Shown here in pieces: positions 3,867 through 10,910 of a DNA stretch of 33,237 nt. Position numbers and translations under genes: made by a program. The number at the start of each line of letters is the position of its first letter. Position 1 is the first letter of the stretch. Under the pieces are notes generated by a model, which saw only the letters and a program-made list of their open reading frames with translations, did no database searches and was not told the origin of the DNA. Source of the DNA: a virus; the IMG/VR virus record IMGVR_UViG_3300044846_000911, positions 1-33,237 of that record; one strand, given 5' to 3'.

Positions 3867-6478
3867 AAAGTTTTTACAGCAGAGATTACTCCCTTTCAAA
3901 AATAAGTACACAAGCATATGTAGATCACCCTCACTTCGAGGTTATCGGAGTTGCAGTAAGAGTTAATGACGAACCAACTGAATGGTTTAGCGGTACGATG
4001 GAAGAGACAAAGGTCTGGTTAGATAAGTTTGACTGGGCAAATGCTTGGGTGTACGCACATAATGCCATGTTCGATGCGACTATATTGACATGGCGGTTCG
4101 GAATAAAGCCTAAGTTGTGGATAGATACATTGTCTATGGCACGTGCTGTACATGGTACAGAAGTAGGAGGATCACTAGCTAAGTTAGCTATTCATTATAG
4201 ACTAGGTGAGAAAGGCACAGAGGTTATTAATGCGCTAGGTAAACGCAGGGTAGACTTTACTGAGGAAGAGTTAGCTAAATATGGTGAGTATTGTATTAAC
4301 GATGTTGATCTTACTCATGGATTGTTTTTACATTTAGCACCGCATTTTAGTAAGACCGAGATGAAGCTTATTGATATGACTATTCGTATGCACAGTGAGC
4401 CACAGTTTATCCTAGACATACCTACACTTGAAGACCATTTATACCATACTAAGAAACGTAAGGAGGAGTTATTAAGTGCGAGTGGTATAGCTAAAGAAGA
4501 CCTTATGAGCAACAATAAGTTTGCAGATATATTAAGATCCTATGGTGTTACCCCTCCACTAAAGATAAGCCCTGCTACGGGTAAGGAAACTTACGCTTTT
4601 GCTAAGACAGATGAAGAGATGAAAGAGCTGTTAGACTTTCCAGACTTTGATGTTCAGGCTATTGTGGCAGCGAGGTTAGGTACTAAGTCTACATTGGAAG
4701 AGAGTAGAACAGAACGCTTTATAGAGATAGCTAATGCAGGTGGGGCTATGCCCATACCATTAAAGTATTATGGAGCTGATGTAACAGGTAGATGGAGTGG
4801 ATGTGATGGCGTTAACATGCAGAACCTACCAAGATCATCACCTATTAAACATGCGATACAAGCACCAGAAGGTTATGTAATAGTAGGGGCTGACCTTAGT
4901 AACATTGAGTTAAGAGTCAGTTTATATTTTTCAGGGCAGTTAGATAAATTACAAATTATCGCTGACGGTCTAGATTTGTACAAAGACTTTGCGGCTACTG
5001 CGTTTAAGGTAGGGTACGATGAAGTTACTAAAGATCAACGCTTTGTAGGTAAGACTTGTGTTGCCGAGGGAACTCCTGTATTATGTGAATCAGGGTGGAA
5101 ACTGATAGAAGAGGTGACCACGAATGATAGATTATGGGATGGGGAGGAATGGGTATGCCACCAAGGGTTAGTGAACAACGGTTACAAGAAAACATTAGAG
5201 CTTTACGGGACGTCATTAACACCAGACCATCTAGTGTGGTTAGGAACACATTGGAAGGAAGCACAATATCTAAAAAACGACTTAAATATCCTCCTCCAAG
5301 CATTGGTTATAGGAGCGGGAAACTTACCGTTACAGGCTATCTCAAAGGACTTCGAGGCTTTAAGGCACTCATTGTTAAATGCGACTGCAGTCAAGAAGAA
5401 TACACTGTGGACAACCATAACTTTAAAAATTTTAAAAGTACTAGATGTAGTTTATGTGCTAAAAAAGCGGCTAATAAAAAAAGGTATTGGTTATATTCTG
5501 CAGCCCTTCCTGATGACGCTCATAGAACAAGACTACTCAATAGATTGTCTGCAGCCATCTCCCGATGCCACAATAAAAGTAATGCCAACTACAAACACTA
5601 TGGAGAAAGAGGCATACATGTGTTTCAAAAGTGGAGAGAAGACAAAGCGGTTTTTCTTAGGTATGTTCAGACATTGGATGGGTGGAATATTTCAGAGTTT
5701 GAAATGGATAGAGTGGATAATAACAAAGGGTACGAACCAAACAACATTAGATTTGTGTCCCGTAGTAGTAACCTCAAAAACAAACGACAAATCGCAGACC
5801 TTGAAGACCGTATACGACATCTTGAACTGCGGCTCAAAGAACAGGTTCACCATACTAACTGATAGGGGACCCTTGATAGTGCATAATTGCATTTTAGGAC
5901 TTGGGTTCGGTACAGGCGCTGCTAAGTTAAGGGAGTCTATCAGAGCGATGTCCGGTAACGACATAGGCAAAGACGAAGCAGAACGCATTGTAAACTTATA
6001 CAGGAGCGAGTTTGATAAGGTTAAAGCTACGTGGAATGAAGGCACTCAGGTACTAAGAGATATGCGTGATAACGTCACTTCCAATTTTGGTGCTATTAAC
6101 TTAAAAGTAATGGGTAAACAAGGAATACTATTACCATCTGGGCTTTATTTAAAATATCCTGACTTAATAGAACAAGACGAGTGGACATACTCCAGCCATA
6201 GAGGTTCAAGACGTAAGATATATGGTGGTAAAGTCGTGCAAAATTGCATACAGAGCCTAGCAAGGTGTATAATGGGTGAAGCCATGGTGAGAATCACCAG
6301 ACGTTATAAGATCGCCCTCACTATCCATGATAGTTGTTATTGTGTAGTTCCTAAAGAGGAAGCCCAAGAGGCTTTTGATTTTATCATTGGGGAGTTATGC
6401 AAGGAACCTAGTTGGATGCCAGGAATACCATTAGGCGCAGAGGGGGCATTTGGGGTAACCCTTAAAGAAGCAGGATAA
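3842..6478 (+). CDS. DNA polymerase I-type (family A) replicative polymerase, intein-containing precursor
   Basis: The precursor has 878 residues; removing the 277-residue intein leaves about 601, typical of phage family A polymerases. The N-terminal 3'-5' exonuclease has motif I VDIES (D7, E9), motif II AHNAMFD (N74, D78) and motif III YCIND (Y150, D154). The polymerase part has motif A GADLSNIELR (D351), motif B split by the intein as RFVGKT / CILGLGFG, and motif C IHDS (H829, D830). It copies the phage genome with the primase-helicase and SSB-like protein encoded downstream. The intein interrupts the O-helix, which binds incoming dNTP, so an unspliced polymerase should be inactive. The start ATG 3842 lies inside the VRR-NUC gene and leaves the exonuclease fold complete. 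Confidence 0.95.
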   Translation: MVIIGVDIESFYSRDYSLSKISTQAYVDHPHFEVIGVAVRVNDEPTEWFSGTMEETKVWLDKFDWANAWVYAHNAMFDATILTWRFGIKPKLWIDTLSMARAVHGTEVGGSLAKLAIHYRLGEKGTEVINALGKRRVDFTEEELAKYGEYCINDVDLTHGLFLHLAPHFSKTEMKLIDMTIRMHSEPQFILDIPTLEDHLYHTKKRKEELLSASGIAKEDLMSNNKFADILRSYGVTPPLKISPATGKETYAFAKTDEEMKELLDFPDFDVQAIVAARLGTKSTLEESRTERFIEIANAGGAMPIPLKYYGADVTGRWSGCDGVNMQNLPRSSPIKHAIQAPEGYVIVGADLSNIELRVSLYFSGQLDKLQIIADGLDLYKDFAATAFKVGYDEVTKDQRFVGKTCVAEGTPVLCESGWKLIEEVTTNDRLWDGEEWVCHQGLVNNGYKKTLELYGTSLTPDHLVWLGTHWKEAQYLKNDLNILLQALVIGAGNLPLQAISKDFEALRHSLLNATAVKKNTLWTTITLKILKVLDVVYVLKKRLIKKGIGYILQPFLMTLIEQDYSIDCLQPSPDATIKVMPTTNTMEKEAYMCFKSGEKTKRFFLGMFRHWMGGIFQSLKWIEWIITKGTNQTTLDLCPVVVTSKTNDKSQTLKTVYDILNCGSKNRFTILTDRGPLIVHNCILGLGFGTGAAKLRESIRAMSGNDIGKDEAERIVNLYRSEFDKVKATWNEGTQVLRDMRDNVTSNFGAINLKVMGKQGILLPSGLYLKYPDLIEQDEWTYSSHRGSRRKIYGGKVVQNCIQSLARCIMGEAMVRITRRYKIALTIHDSCYCVVPKEEAQEAFDFIIGELCKEPSWMPGIPLGAEGAFGVTLKEAG
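5134..5862 (+). CDS. HNH-type homing endonuclease nested out of frame in the intein
   Basis: This frame is -1 relative to the polymerase and lies entirely inside the intein, ending with TGA 5860-5862 within block F. From about residue 51 it matches phage homing endonucleases: a DNA-binding region SIGYRSGKLTVTGY with cysteine pairs CDC (83, 85) and CSLC (105, 108), then the HNH-type core HYGERGIHVFQKW (155-167), MDRVDNNKGYEPNN (191-204) and IRFVSRSSNLKNKR (205-218), then a helical tail. Residues 1-46 have no resemblance and only mirror intein DNA, so ATG 5134 is probably not the real start. Alternatives are a TTG at 5251 behind AGGA, or -1 frameshifting at 5272-5278. The product would cut intein-free polymerase alleles to spread the intein. 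Confidence 0.85.
   Translation: MGWGGMGMPPRVSEQRLQENIRALRDVINTRPSSVVRNTLEGSTISKKRLKYPPPSIGYRSGKLTVTGYLKGLRGFKALIVKCDCSQEEYTVDNHNFKNFKSTRCSLCAKKAANKKRYWLYSAALPDDAHRTRLLNRLSAAISRCHNKSNANYKHYGERGIHVFQKWREDKAVFLRYVQTLDGWNISEFEMDRVDNNKGYEPNNIRFVSRSSNLKNKRQIADLEDRIRHLELRLKEQVHHTN
5253..5315 (+). promoter_or_regulatory. Candidate programmed -1 ribosomal frameshift signal
   Basis: Three elements are in order: Shine-Dalgarno-like AAGGA at 5255-5259; heptamer A AAA AAC at 5272-5278, with codons CTA-AAA-AAC in the polymerase phase, exactly the X_XXY_YYZ register; and a hairpin pairing CTCCT (5291-5295) with AGGAG (5311-5315) and CCAA (5296-5299) with TTGG (5303-5306), loop GCA, with a 4-nt bulge. E. 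coli dnaX uses the same layout. A -1 slip here enters the endonuclease frame as KKRLKYPPPS, where its family similarity begins, giving a product of about 673 residues. The 12-nt spacer before the hairpin is longer than usual. Use of the site is inferred, not shown. Confidence 0.5.
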
Positions 6479-6481
6479 TAA

Positions 6482-7159
6482 ATGAAAATACCCGCATGGA
6501 GTTTTAGTTCAATAAAATTATACGACACATGTCCTAAGAAGTATGAGTCAGAAAGAGTAACTAAAGAAGTGGGTTATCAGCAAACAGAGGCTACAATTTA
6601 CGGCACAGAGTTGCACCTTGCTGCTGAAGAATACATCCGAGATGGTAAAGAGATCGATCCAAGGTTTAAGTTTATAAAGCCTTACCTAGACAAACTCAAT
6701 GCCATACCGGGGGAAAAGTTATGTGAAATAAAGTTGGGGGTAAAGAAACATGAGGGAAGATTGGTTGCTTGTGATTTTTTCGATGATGACGTTTGGTTCC
6801 GCGGTGTGGCTGATTTGGTCATACTCGATGGGGATAAAGCTTGGATTGTAGATTATAAGTCTGGTAAAAGTGCTAAGTATGCGGATATAAAACAGTTAGC
6901 TTTAATGGCGGCCGCAATGTTTCTTAAACATCCAGAAATTAAAAAGATTAAAACGTCCTTGCTGTTTGTAGTATCTAAAGAATTTATAAAAGAAGACTTT
7001 GTTAAAGAATGGGGGCTTGAGATCTTTAGCAAATATGATGAGTTGTTGACCCAACGAGAAATGGCGTATAATTCAGGCGTCTTTAATGCTAAACCTAATG
7101 GGCTATGTCGCCAATGGTGTGGTACGTTAAGTTGTCCTCATAATGGGAAGAATAAATAA
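6482..7159 (+). CDS. Cas4/RecB-like PD-(D/E)XK exonuclease with probable Fe-S cluster
   Basis: The 225-aa protein has the RecB-type nuclease motifs: GTELH (H45), GVADLV (D111), WIVDYKSGK (D124, K126) and the following Gln (Q138, KQLALMAAA). One cysteine sits near the N-terminus (DTCPKK, C17) and three at the C-terminus (C209, C213, C218 in LCRQWCGTLSC). This is the arrangement that ligates a 4Fe-4S cluster in Cas4 and AddB. It is probably a DNA-end-processing exonuclease used in phage replication or recombination. The start ATG 6482 follows GCAGGATAATAA, directly after the polymerase stop. The stop overlaps the next ATG by one base. Confidence 0.85.
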   Translation: MKIPAWSFSSIKLYDTCPKKYESERVTKEVGYQQTEATIYGTELHLAAEEYIRDGKEIDPRFKFIKPYLDKLNAIPGEKLCEIKLGVKKHEGRLVACDFFDDDVWFRGVADLVILDGDKAWIVDYKSGKSAKYADIKQLALMAAAMFLKHPEIKKIKTSLLFVVSKEFIKEDFVKEWGLEIFSKYDELLTQREMAYNSGVFNAKPNGLCRQWCGTLSCPHNGKNK

Positions 7160-7434
7160 TGCCTAAAACAAGTAAAGTAAAACTAGCTTATCAAGCTGAA
7201 CGTCAAAAAGCCCCTGCGGAAGTAGCCGCTAGAGTGGCACGTAATAAAGCTAGACGTCATGCGATAGCCGCAGGTAAAGCTAAGGTGGGTGATGGAACCC
7301 AAGTTGATCATATAAGACCTTTAAATAAAGGCGGCAGTGCTAAAGATAGCAACACTCGTGTGGTGAGTACAGCAAAAAATGAAGGATGGCGTAAGACGTA
7401 TCCAGAAATGTACGGAAAAAATAAAAAGAAATGA
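7159..7434 (+). CDS. Small HNH endonuclease
   Basis: The 91-aa protein has a basic helical N-terminal half (ARVARNKARRHAIAAGK) and a compact HNH motif, QVDHIRPLNKGGSAKDSNTR, with D50-H51, the GG turn and N65, then VVSTAKN. This is the usual length of the free-standing small HNH proteins of podovirus replication modules. It may nick or cut DNA during recombination, or be a homing nuclease. Its compact size and place inside a tightly overlapped operon (TAATG with the gene before, ATGA with the gene after) favour a resident function. It belongs to a different HNH subgroup from the endonuclease inside the intein. Confidence 0.8.
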   Translation: MPKTSKVKLAYQAERQKAPAEVAARVARNKARRHAIAAGKAKVGDGTQVDHIRPLNKGGSAKDSNTRVVSTAKNEGWRKTYPEMYGKNKKK

Positions 7435-7664
7435 TTATTAAAACGAGATCAGTTAGACAATTAGCTAGGGACGCAGGTCTCAATGAAGAGCTTATTGAAC
7501 GTAATATAGAAGCCTTGTGTGATTTCACATGGCGTGTGGCAAAGAAAGAAAGAAAACAATGTAACAGTAGAGTGCGTAAGTGGTTGCTAAGCAATGAGCT
7601 AGTTAAACCCCCATTAGTAGAGTTACTAAAAGACGAGGATGAAGAAGAGTACGACTTCATTTAG
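7431..7664 (+). CDS. Hypothetical protein, 77 aa
   Basis: ATG 7431 overlaps the preceding TGA (ATGA). The protein starts MIIKTRSVRQLARDAGLNEE, a stretch resembling the first helices of a helix-turn-helix fold, and ends in a very acidic tail, KDEDEEEYDFI. It might bind DNA through the N-terminal part and a partner through the tail. The family is not recognised. It lies between an HNH nuclease and an SNF2 helicase, so a role in replication is plausible but unproven. Confidence 0.6.
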   Translation: MIIKTRSVRQLARDAGLNEELIERNIEALCDFTWRVAKKERKQCNSRVRKWLLSNELVKPPLVELLKDEDEEEYDFI

Positions 7665-7682
7665 AGATAATTAAAACGCTTC

Positions 7683-7697
7683 ATCCCCGTAAGGGAT
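7683..7697 (+). promoter_or_regulatory. Short hairpin before the SNF2 helicase gene
   Basis: In the 53-nt gap before the helicase, ATCCC (7683-7687) pairs with GGGAT (7693-7697) around a CGTAA loop. The following sequence is AT-rich but lacks a run of T. It could be a weak attenuator or mRNA-processing hairpin upstream of the AAGGA ribosome-binding site at 7709-7713. Confidence 0.25.
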
Positions 7698-7717
7698 TGT
7701 TAATAAAAAGGAAAACA

Positions 7718-9286
7718 ATGGAAATTATAGATAATAAAGCGCTCGTGTTAAAAACACGAGACCCTGACAAGGTGACTCAGGTTATCCCTCAGTCTCATGT
7801 AGTAAGTCAAACACAAACCCCATCAGGTGTGGGCTACGAAGTAGCTGTTAAATGGTCATTGGCTAACGCCAAGATATTACAGAACTTAGGGTTTAAGAAC
7901 GTGCCGTCACCTATAGTGGGACAGTACAACTGGCCTGGAATGTATAAACCTTTTGAACATCAAAAGGACACTGCGTCTTTCTTGACTCTTAATCAACGAG
8001 CCTTTTGTTTAAACGACATGGGTACAGGCAAAACCATGAGCGTTATATGGGCAGCTGACTATCTAATGACTAAGAAAATTATTAAACGAGTATTAGTTAT
8101 ATGCCCTCTATCTATTATGGACCCAGCATGGAGAGCAGACTTATTTAAAACGGCAATGCACCGTATGGTAGACATTGCCCATGGCTCCAGAGATAAACGC
8201 ATTAAAGTTATTAAGTCTGACGCTGAGTTTGTAATTATTAATTATGATGGGATAGAGATAGTAGCTAATGAAATAGCTAAAGGGGGGTTTGACCTAATTG
8301 TATGTGACGAAGCATCGGCGCTAAAGACACCAACTACTAAAAGATGGAAGACTTTGAATAGCTTAATTACCCAGCACACTTGGTTATGGTTATTGACAGG
8401 GACACCTGCCGCTCAGTCTCCTATGGACGCCTATGGGTTAGCTAAGATATTAAGACCAGACTCGGTGCCTAGATACATCGGGGCGTTTAAAGACAAGGTA
8501 ATGTTAAAGATAACTCAGTTTAAATACATCCCTCGTCCTGAAGCACAAGATATAGTGTACAAGGTACTCCAACCAGCAATTCGGTACACCAAAGAAGAAT
8601 GTTTAGACTTACCAGAGTTAACCTATACAGAAAGAGACACCCCGATAACCCCACAACAGAGAAAGTATTATGATCTATTAAAGAAAGAGTTGTTGTTTGA
8701 AGCCGCAGGAGAAGAGGTGAGTGCAGTTAATGCGGCAGTTAAAATGAATAAACTTCTTCAGATATCATCCGGTGCAGCCTATTCCGATACAGGAGAAGTG
8801 GTAGAGTTTGATTGTTCGGTGCGATTAAAAGAAATGACGGAGATAATTGAGCAGAGCAGTCATAAAGTTCTCATCTTTGCAAATTTTAAACATGGCATAG
8901 TCACAATTAAACGGCACTTAGATTCATTGGGTATAACGTCCGATGTTATTCATGGAGGCGTAAGTGCAAACAATCGTACTAAAATATTTAACCAGTTCCA
9001 ATTAGAGAAAGACCCACAAGTGCTTATCATACAACCCAAAGCCGCGGCTCATGGAGTAACACTACATGCGGCTAACACTATTATATGGTGGGGGCCTATA
9101 ACTAGTACGGAGACTTATTTACAAGCTAATGCTAGGGTACATAGACAAGGGCAAAAGAACCCATGTACTGTCGTACACTTAGTAGGTAGCTCTGTAGAAC
9201 GGTCTTTATATGCAAGCTTGACAAGTAAAACAGAAGCTCAAAACACTTTACTAAATATGTATAAAAATATATTTGGACTTATATAA
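7718..9286 (+). CDS. SNF2-family DNA helicase/translocase
   Basis: The 522-aa protein has all core SF2/SNF2 motifs: a Q-like element (FEHQK), motif I MGTGKT (101-106), motif II VCDEAS (195-200), motif III LLTGTP (225-230), the second RecA domain beginning KVLIFANFKHG, HGGVSANNR, and motif VI QANARVHRQGQ (469-479). It is the minimal phage form without chromatin-binding domains. It should use ATP to move along duplex DNA, probably in replication or recombination beside the nucleases encoded just before it. I chose ATG 7718 because AAAAAGGA precedes it; an in-frame TTG at 7697 overlaps the upstream hairpin and is less likely. Confidence 0.93.
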   Translation: MEIIDNKALVLKTRDPDKVTQVIPQSHVVSQTQTPSGVGYEVAVKWSLANAKILQNLGFKNVPSPIVGQYNWPGMYKPFEHQKDTASFLTLNQRAFCLNDMGTGKTMSVIWAADYLMTKKIIKRVLVICPLSIMDPAWRADLFKTAMHRMVDIAHGSRDKRIKVIKSDAEFVIINYDGIEIVANEIAKGGFDLIVCDEASALKTPTTKRWKTLNSLITQHTWLWLLTGTPAAQSPMDAYGLAKILRPDSVPRYIGAFKDKVMLKITQFKYIPRPEAQDIVYKVLQPAIRYTKEECLDLPELTYTERDTPITPQQRKYYDLLKKELLFEAAGEEVSAVNAAVKMNKLLQISSGAAYSDTGEVVEFDCSVRLKEMTEIIEQSSHKVLIFANFKHGIVTIKRHLDSLGITSDVIHGGVSANNRTKIFNQFQLEKDPQVLIIQPKAAAHGVTLHAANTIIWWGPITSTETYLQANARVHRQGQKNPCTVVHLVGSSVERSLYASLTSKTEAQNTLLNMYKNIFGLI

Positions 9287-9311
9287 CAAAGTATGGTAAC
9301 CTATACACAGC

Positions 9312-9328
9312 CTTACGAATTTCGTAAG
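9312..9328 (+). promoter_or_regulatory. Hairpin in leader of the 132-aa replication gene
   Basis: CTTACGA (9312-9318) and TCGTAAG (9322-9328) form a perfect 7-bp stem with loop ATT in the 61-nt gap after the helicase gene, just upstream of the AAAGGAG ribosome-binding site. No T-run follows, so it is not a terminator. It could stabilise or be a processing site for the mRNA of the highly expressed SSB-like region, or be a protein-binding palindrome. Confidence 0.3.
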
Positions 9329-9347
9329 AGAACCAAAGGAGATAAAA

Positions 9348-9746
9348 ATGGAAACACAAGTAACTGCTGATAAATTAGTATCAGTCTACATAAAAATTAG
9401 AGATAAACGCAGTGCAATTTTACGCGCCTATGAAGAGCAGGATAATGTGCTGAAAGAGCAGCAAGCGATGGTTTCTAACCAAATGCTAGAAATTATGAAA
9501 GAGGTCGGTGCTACTAATATTAAAACTACTTATGGCACAGTATCTCGTAGTGTTTCTACAAGGTTCACTACTAATGATTGGGGAAGTATGTATGACTTTA
9601 TAAAAGAGCATGACGCCATGCATCTTATGGAGCAACGTATTAGCCAAGGTAATATGAAAAGATTCCTGGAAGAAAATCCAGATCAACTGCCCATCGGGCT
9701 TAACAGTAGCAGTACATATACAGTGTCTGTTCGCAAAGCAAAATAA
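9348..9746 (+). CDS. Conserved phage replication-region protein, 132 aa
   Basis: The protein starts with a long charged helix (TADKLVSVYIKIRDKRSAIL through DNVLKEQQAM), followed by YGTVSRSVSTRF, NDWGSMYDFIKE and an end part, LEENPDQLPIGLN then YTVSVRKAK. I recognise this order from unnamed proteins found beside the SSB-like gene in many podoviruses and siphoviruses. Function is not established; the helical start and beta-rich rest suggest a DNA or replisome-binding factor. A strong AAAGGAG site precedes ATG 9348. The next gene follows after 12 nt with its own AAGGAG. Confidence 0.75.
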   Translation: METQVTADKLVSVYIKIRDKRSAILRAYEEQDNVLKEQQAMVSNQMLEIMKEVGATNIKTTYGTVSRSVSTRFTTNDWGSMYDFIKEHDAMHLMEQRISQGNMKRFLEENPDQLPIGLNSSSTYTVSVRKAK

Positions 9747-9758
9747 GGAGTAATTGAA

Positions 9759-9992
9759 ATGAAATTTGACGAGAATTTAGATGAGGGCTATGATGACCAG
9801 CTCACAGATGACCAGTGGTTGTCCACTGCGGAAGTATTGGCTCTGCTAAAGATAAGTCGCCAGACTCTGGCGTCCTTTAGAAATAAAGGGTTAATAAAAG
9901 CTTACCGTAAAGGCCTGTCGGGCACAAACATATATAACAAGGCAGAACTTGCTGACTTGATAGTAAAATCAAACACAATTAGGAGCGTATAA
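9759..9992 (+). CDS. Helix-turn-helix (MerR/excisionase-like) protein, 77 aa
   Basis: After an acidic leader, the segment WLSTAEVLALLKISRQTLAS and then FRNKGLIKAYRKGLSG has the pattern of HTH_17/excisionase-type winged helices: a first helix with the A-x-x-L core, a recognition helix SRQTLASFRNKG and a wing with IYNKAELADLI. Such proteins bind DNA site-specifically as regulators or excisionases. No integrase is in this window, so a role as a transcription regulator of the replication genes is more likely. Ribosome-binding site AAGGAG at 9746-9751. The next gene begins one base after its stop. Confidence 0.75.
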   Translation: MKFDENLDEGYDDQLTDDQWLSTAEVLALLKISRQTLASFRNKGLIKAYRKGLSGTNIYNKAELADLIVKSNTIRSV

Positions 9993-9993
9993 C

Positions 9994-10896
9994 ATGGCAA
10001 ACGATATAGCATTATTTAGAGAAGCAGGAGCGACAATCCCAGCACACTTACGTACTGGCGCTTTAGATAGTTTAACCAAGAGCCTTATGGGTAGCAGTGG
10101 TAGTAACAAGACTATCTCTATCAGAGGTGGAAGCTTCCGTATGGTTGTGGATGGTCAAGAAGTTATGGTTAGTGAAGACCGTGCGCTTGATGTTGTTATT
10201 GTTAATGCAGCACCGCATATTAGCCGTACTTATTACGAAGGTGCTTATAAAGAAGGTGAGAAGTCCGCCCCTGTATGTTGGTCTAACGATGGTACTAAGC
10301 CAGATCCTTCTTCTGAAAGCCCACAAGCGAGTGCATGTGCTGTATGCCCAATGAATATAAATGGTTCGGGTCAAGGCACTTCAAGAGCTTGTAGATTCAA
10401 TCGTAGATTGGCTGTTGTTGTTGGGTCACCTCATGAGAACAGTGATATTTACCGTATGGTTATCCCTGCGCAATCTATTTTTGGTAAAGCTGAAAACGGT
10501 AAAATGCCTTTAGGTGCATATGCTAAATTCATTGGTGGTCATGGGTTAACTATCTCAAGTGTACTTACAGAGATTCGTTTTGATGCGAGTTCTACTGCAC
10601 CTAAGTTAACATTTAGAGCGGCTAGAGCGTTAACTGTAGAAGAGATTGAAGCAGCGGGTATCTTAGGTAGAGACCAACAAGCATTAGATGCGGTGATCTA
10701 TAATCCTGTAGTAGCTGATAGTAACAAAACTCCAACTGCTGGTTATATCCCTGCTCCTGCGGCGCCTGTATTCCGTGAAACTAAAGTGCAAGCTGCTTCA
10801 GAAGTGGAGCCTGTGGTAAGGGAAAAGAAAGCCGCCCCTGCCCCTGCTAAGGATCTTGCTGATGTTCTAAGTCAATGGGGAGATGACGAGGACTAA
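9994..10896 (+). CDS. Single-stranded DNA-binding-like protein with zinc-binding insertion and acidic tail
   Basis: The 300-aa protein has a beta-rich core. An insertion with four cysteines (C95 in PVCWSNDG, C115 and C118 in CAVCPMN, C133 in RACRFNRR) could hold zinc. A flexible Ala/Pro/Lys-rich linker follows, then an acidic C-terminus, LSQWGDDED. The acidic tip is the hallmark of SSBs, which use it to contact polymerase and helicase. I know similar proteins from replication modules of podoviruses, where they stand in the place of gp2.5. The OB fold itself cannot be proven by eye. AGGAG precedes ATG 9994, and a strong terminator follows the gene. Confidence 0.72.
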   Translation: MANDIALFREAGATIPAHLRTGALDSLTKSLMGSSGSNKTISIRGGSFRMVVDGQEVMVSEDRALDVVIVNAAPHISRTYYEGAYKEGEKSAPVCWSNDGTKPDPSSESPQASACAVCPMNINGSGQGTSRACRFNRRLAVVVGSPHENSDIYRMVIPAQSIFGKAENGKMPLGAYAKFIGGHGLTISSVLTEIRFDASSTAPKLTFRAARALTVEEIEAAGILGRDQQALDAVIYNPVVADSNKTPTAGYIPAPAAPVFRETKVQAASEVEPVVREKKAAPAPAKDLADVLSQWGDDED

Positions 10897-10910
10897 GTTT
10901 TATCCCAGAT

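Larger units (their letters stand above)
5057..5887 (+). other. Intein in DNA polymerase, with out-of-frame endonuclease
   Basis: The intein starts with Cys1 (codon 5057-5059, precursor residue 406) in CVAEGTPVLCESGW (block A). Block B is LYGTSLTPDHLVW with the T-x-x-H pair. The C-terminal splicing part is VYDILNCGSKNRFTIL (block F) and GPLIVHN (block G), with penultimate His, last Asn (5885-5887) and Cys+1 of the C-extein (5888). All residues needed for standard splicing are present. Between blocks B and F the intein frame shows no LAGLIDADG or HNH motif. It reads as hydrophobic, atypical sequence of about 170 residues, apparently because the endonuclease is encoded there in another frame. 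Compared with mini-inteins this middle is an insertion. Confidence 0.93.

Noticed and set aside
5057-5887. Group I intron instead of an intein
   Set aside because: The polymerase frame stays open throughout and all intein splicing blocks with Cys1, VHN and Cys+1 are present; an intron need not show these.
5692-6045. - strand frame across the intein end
   Set aside because: Opposite a region already coding in two + strand frames; no family resemblance.
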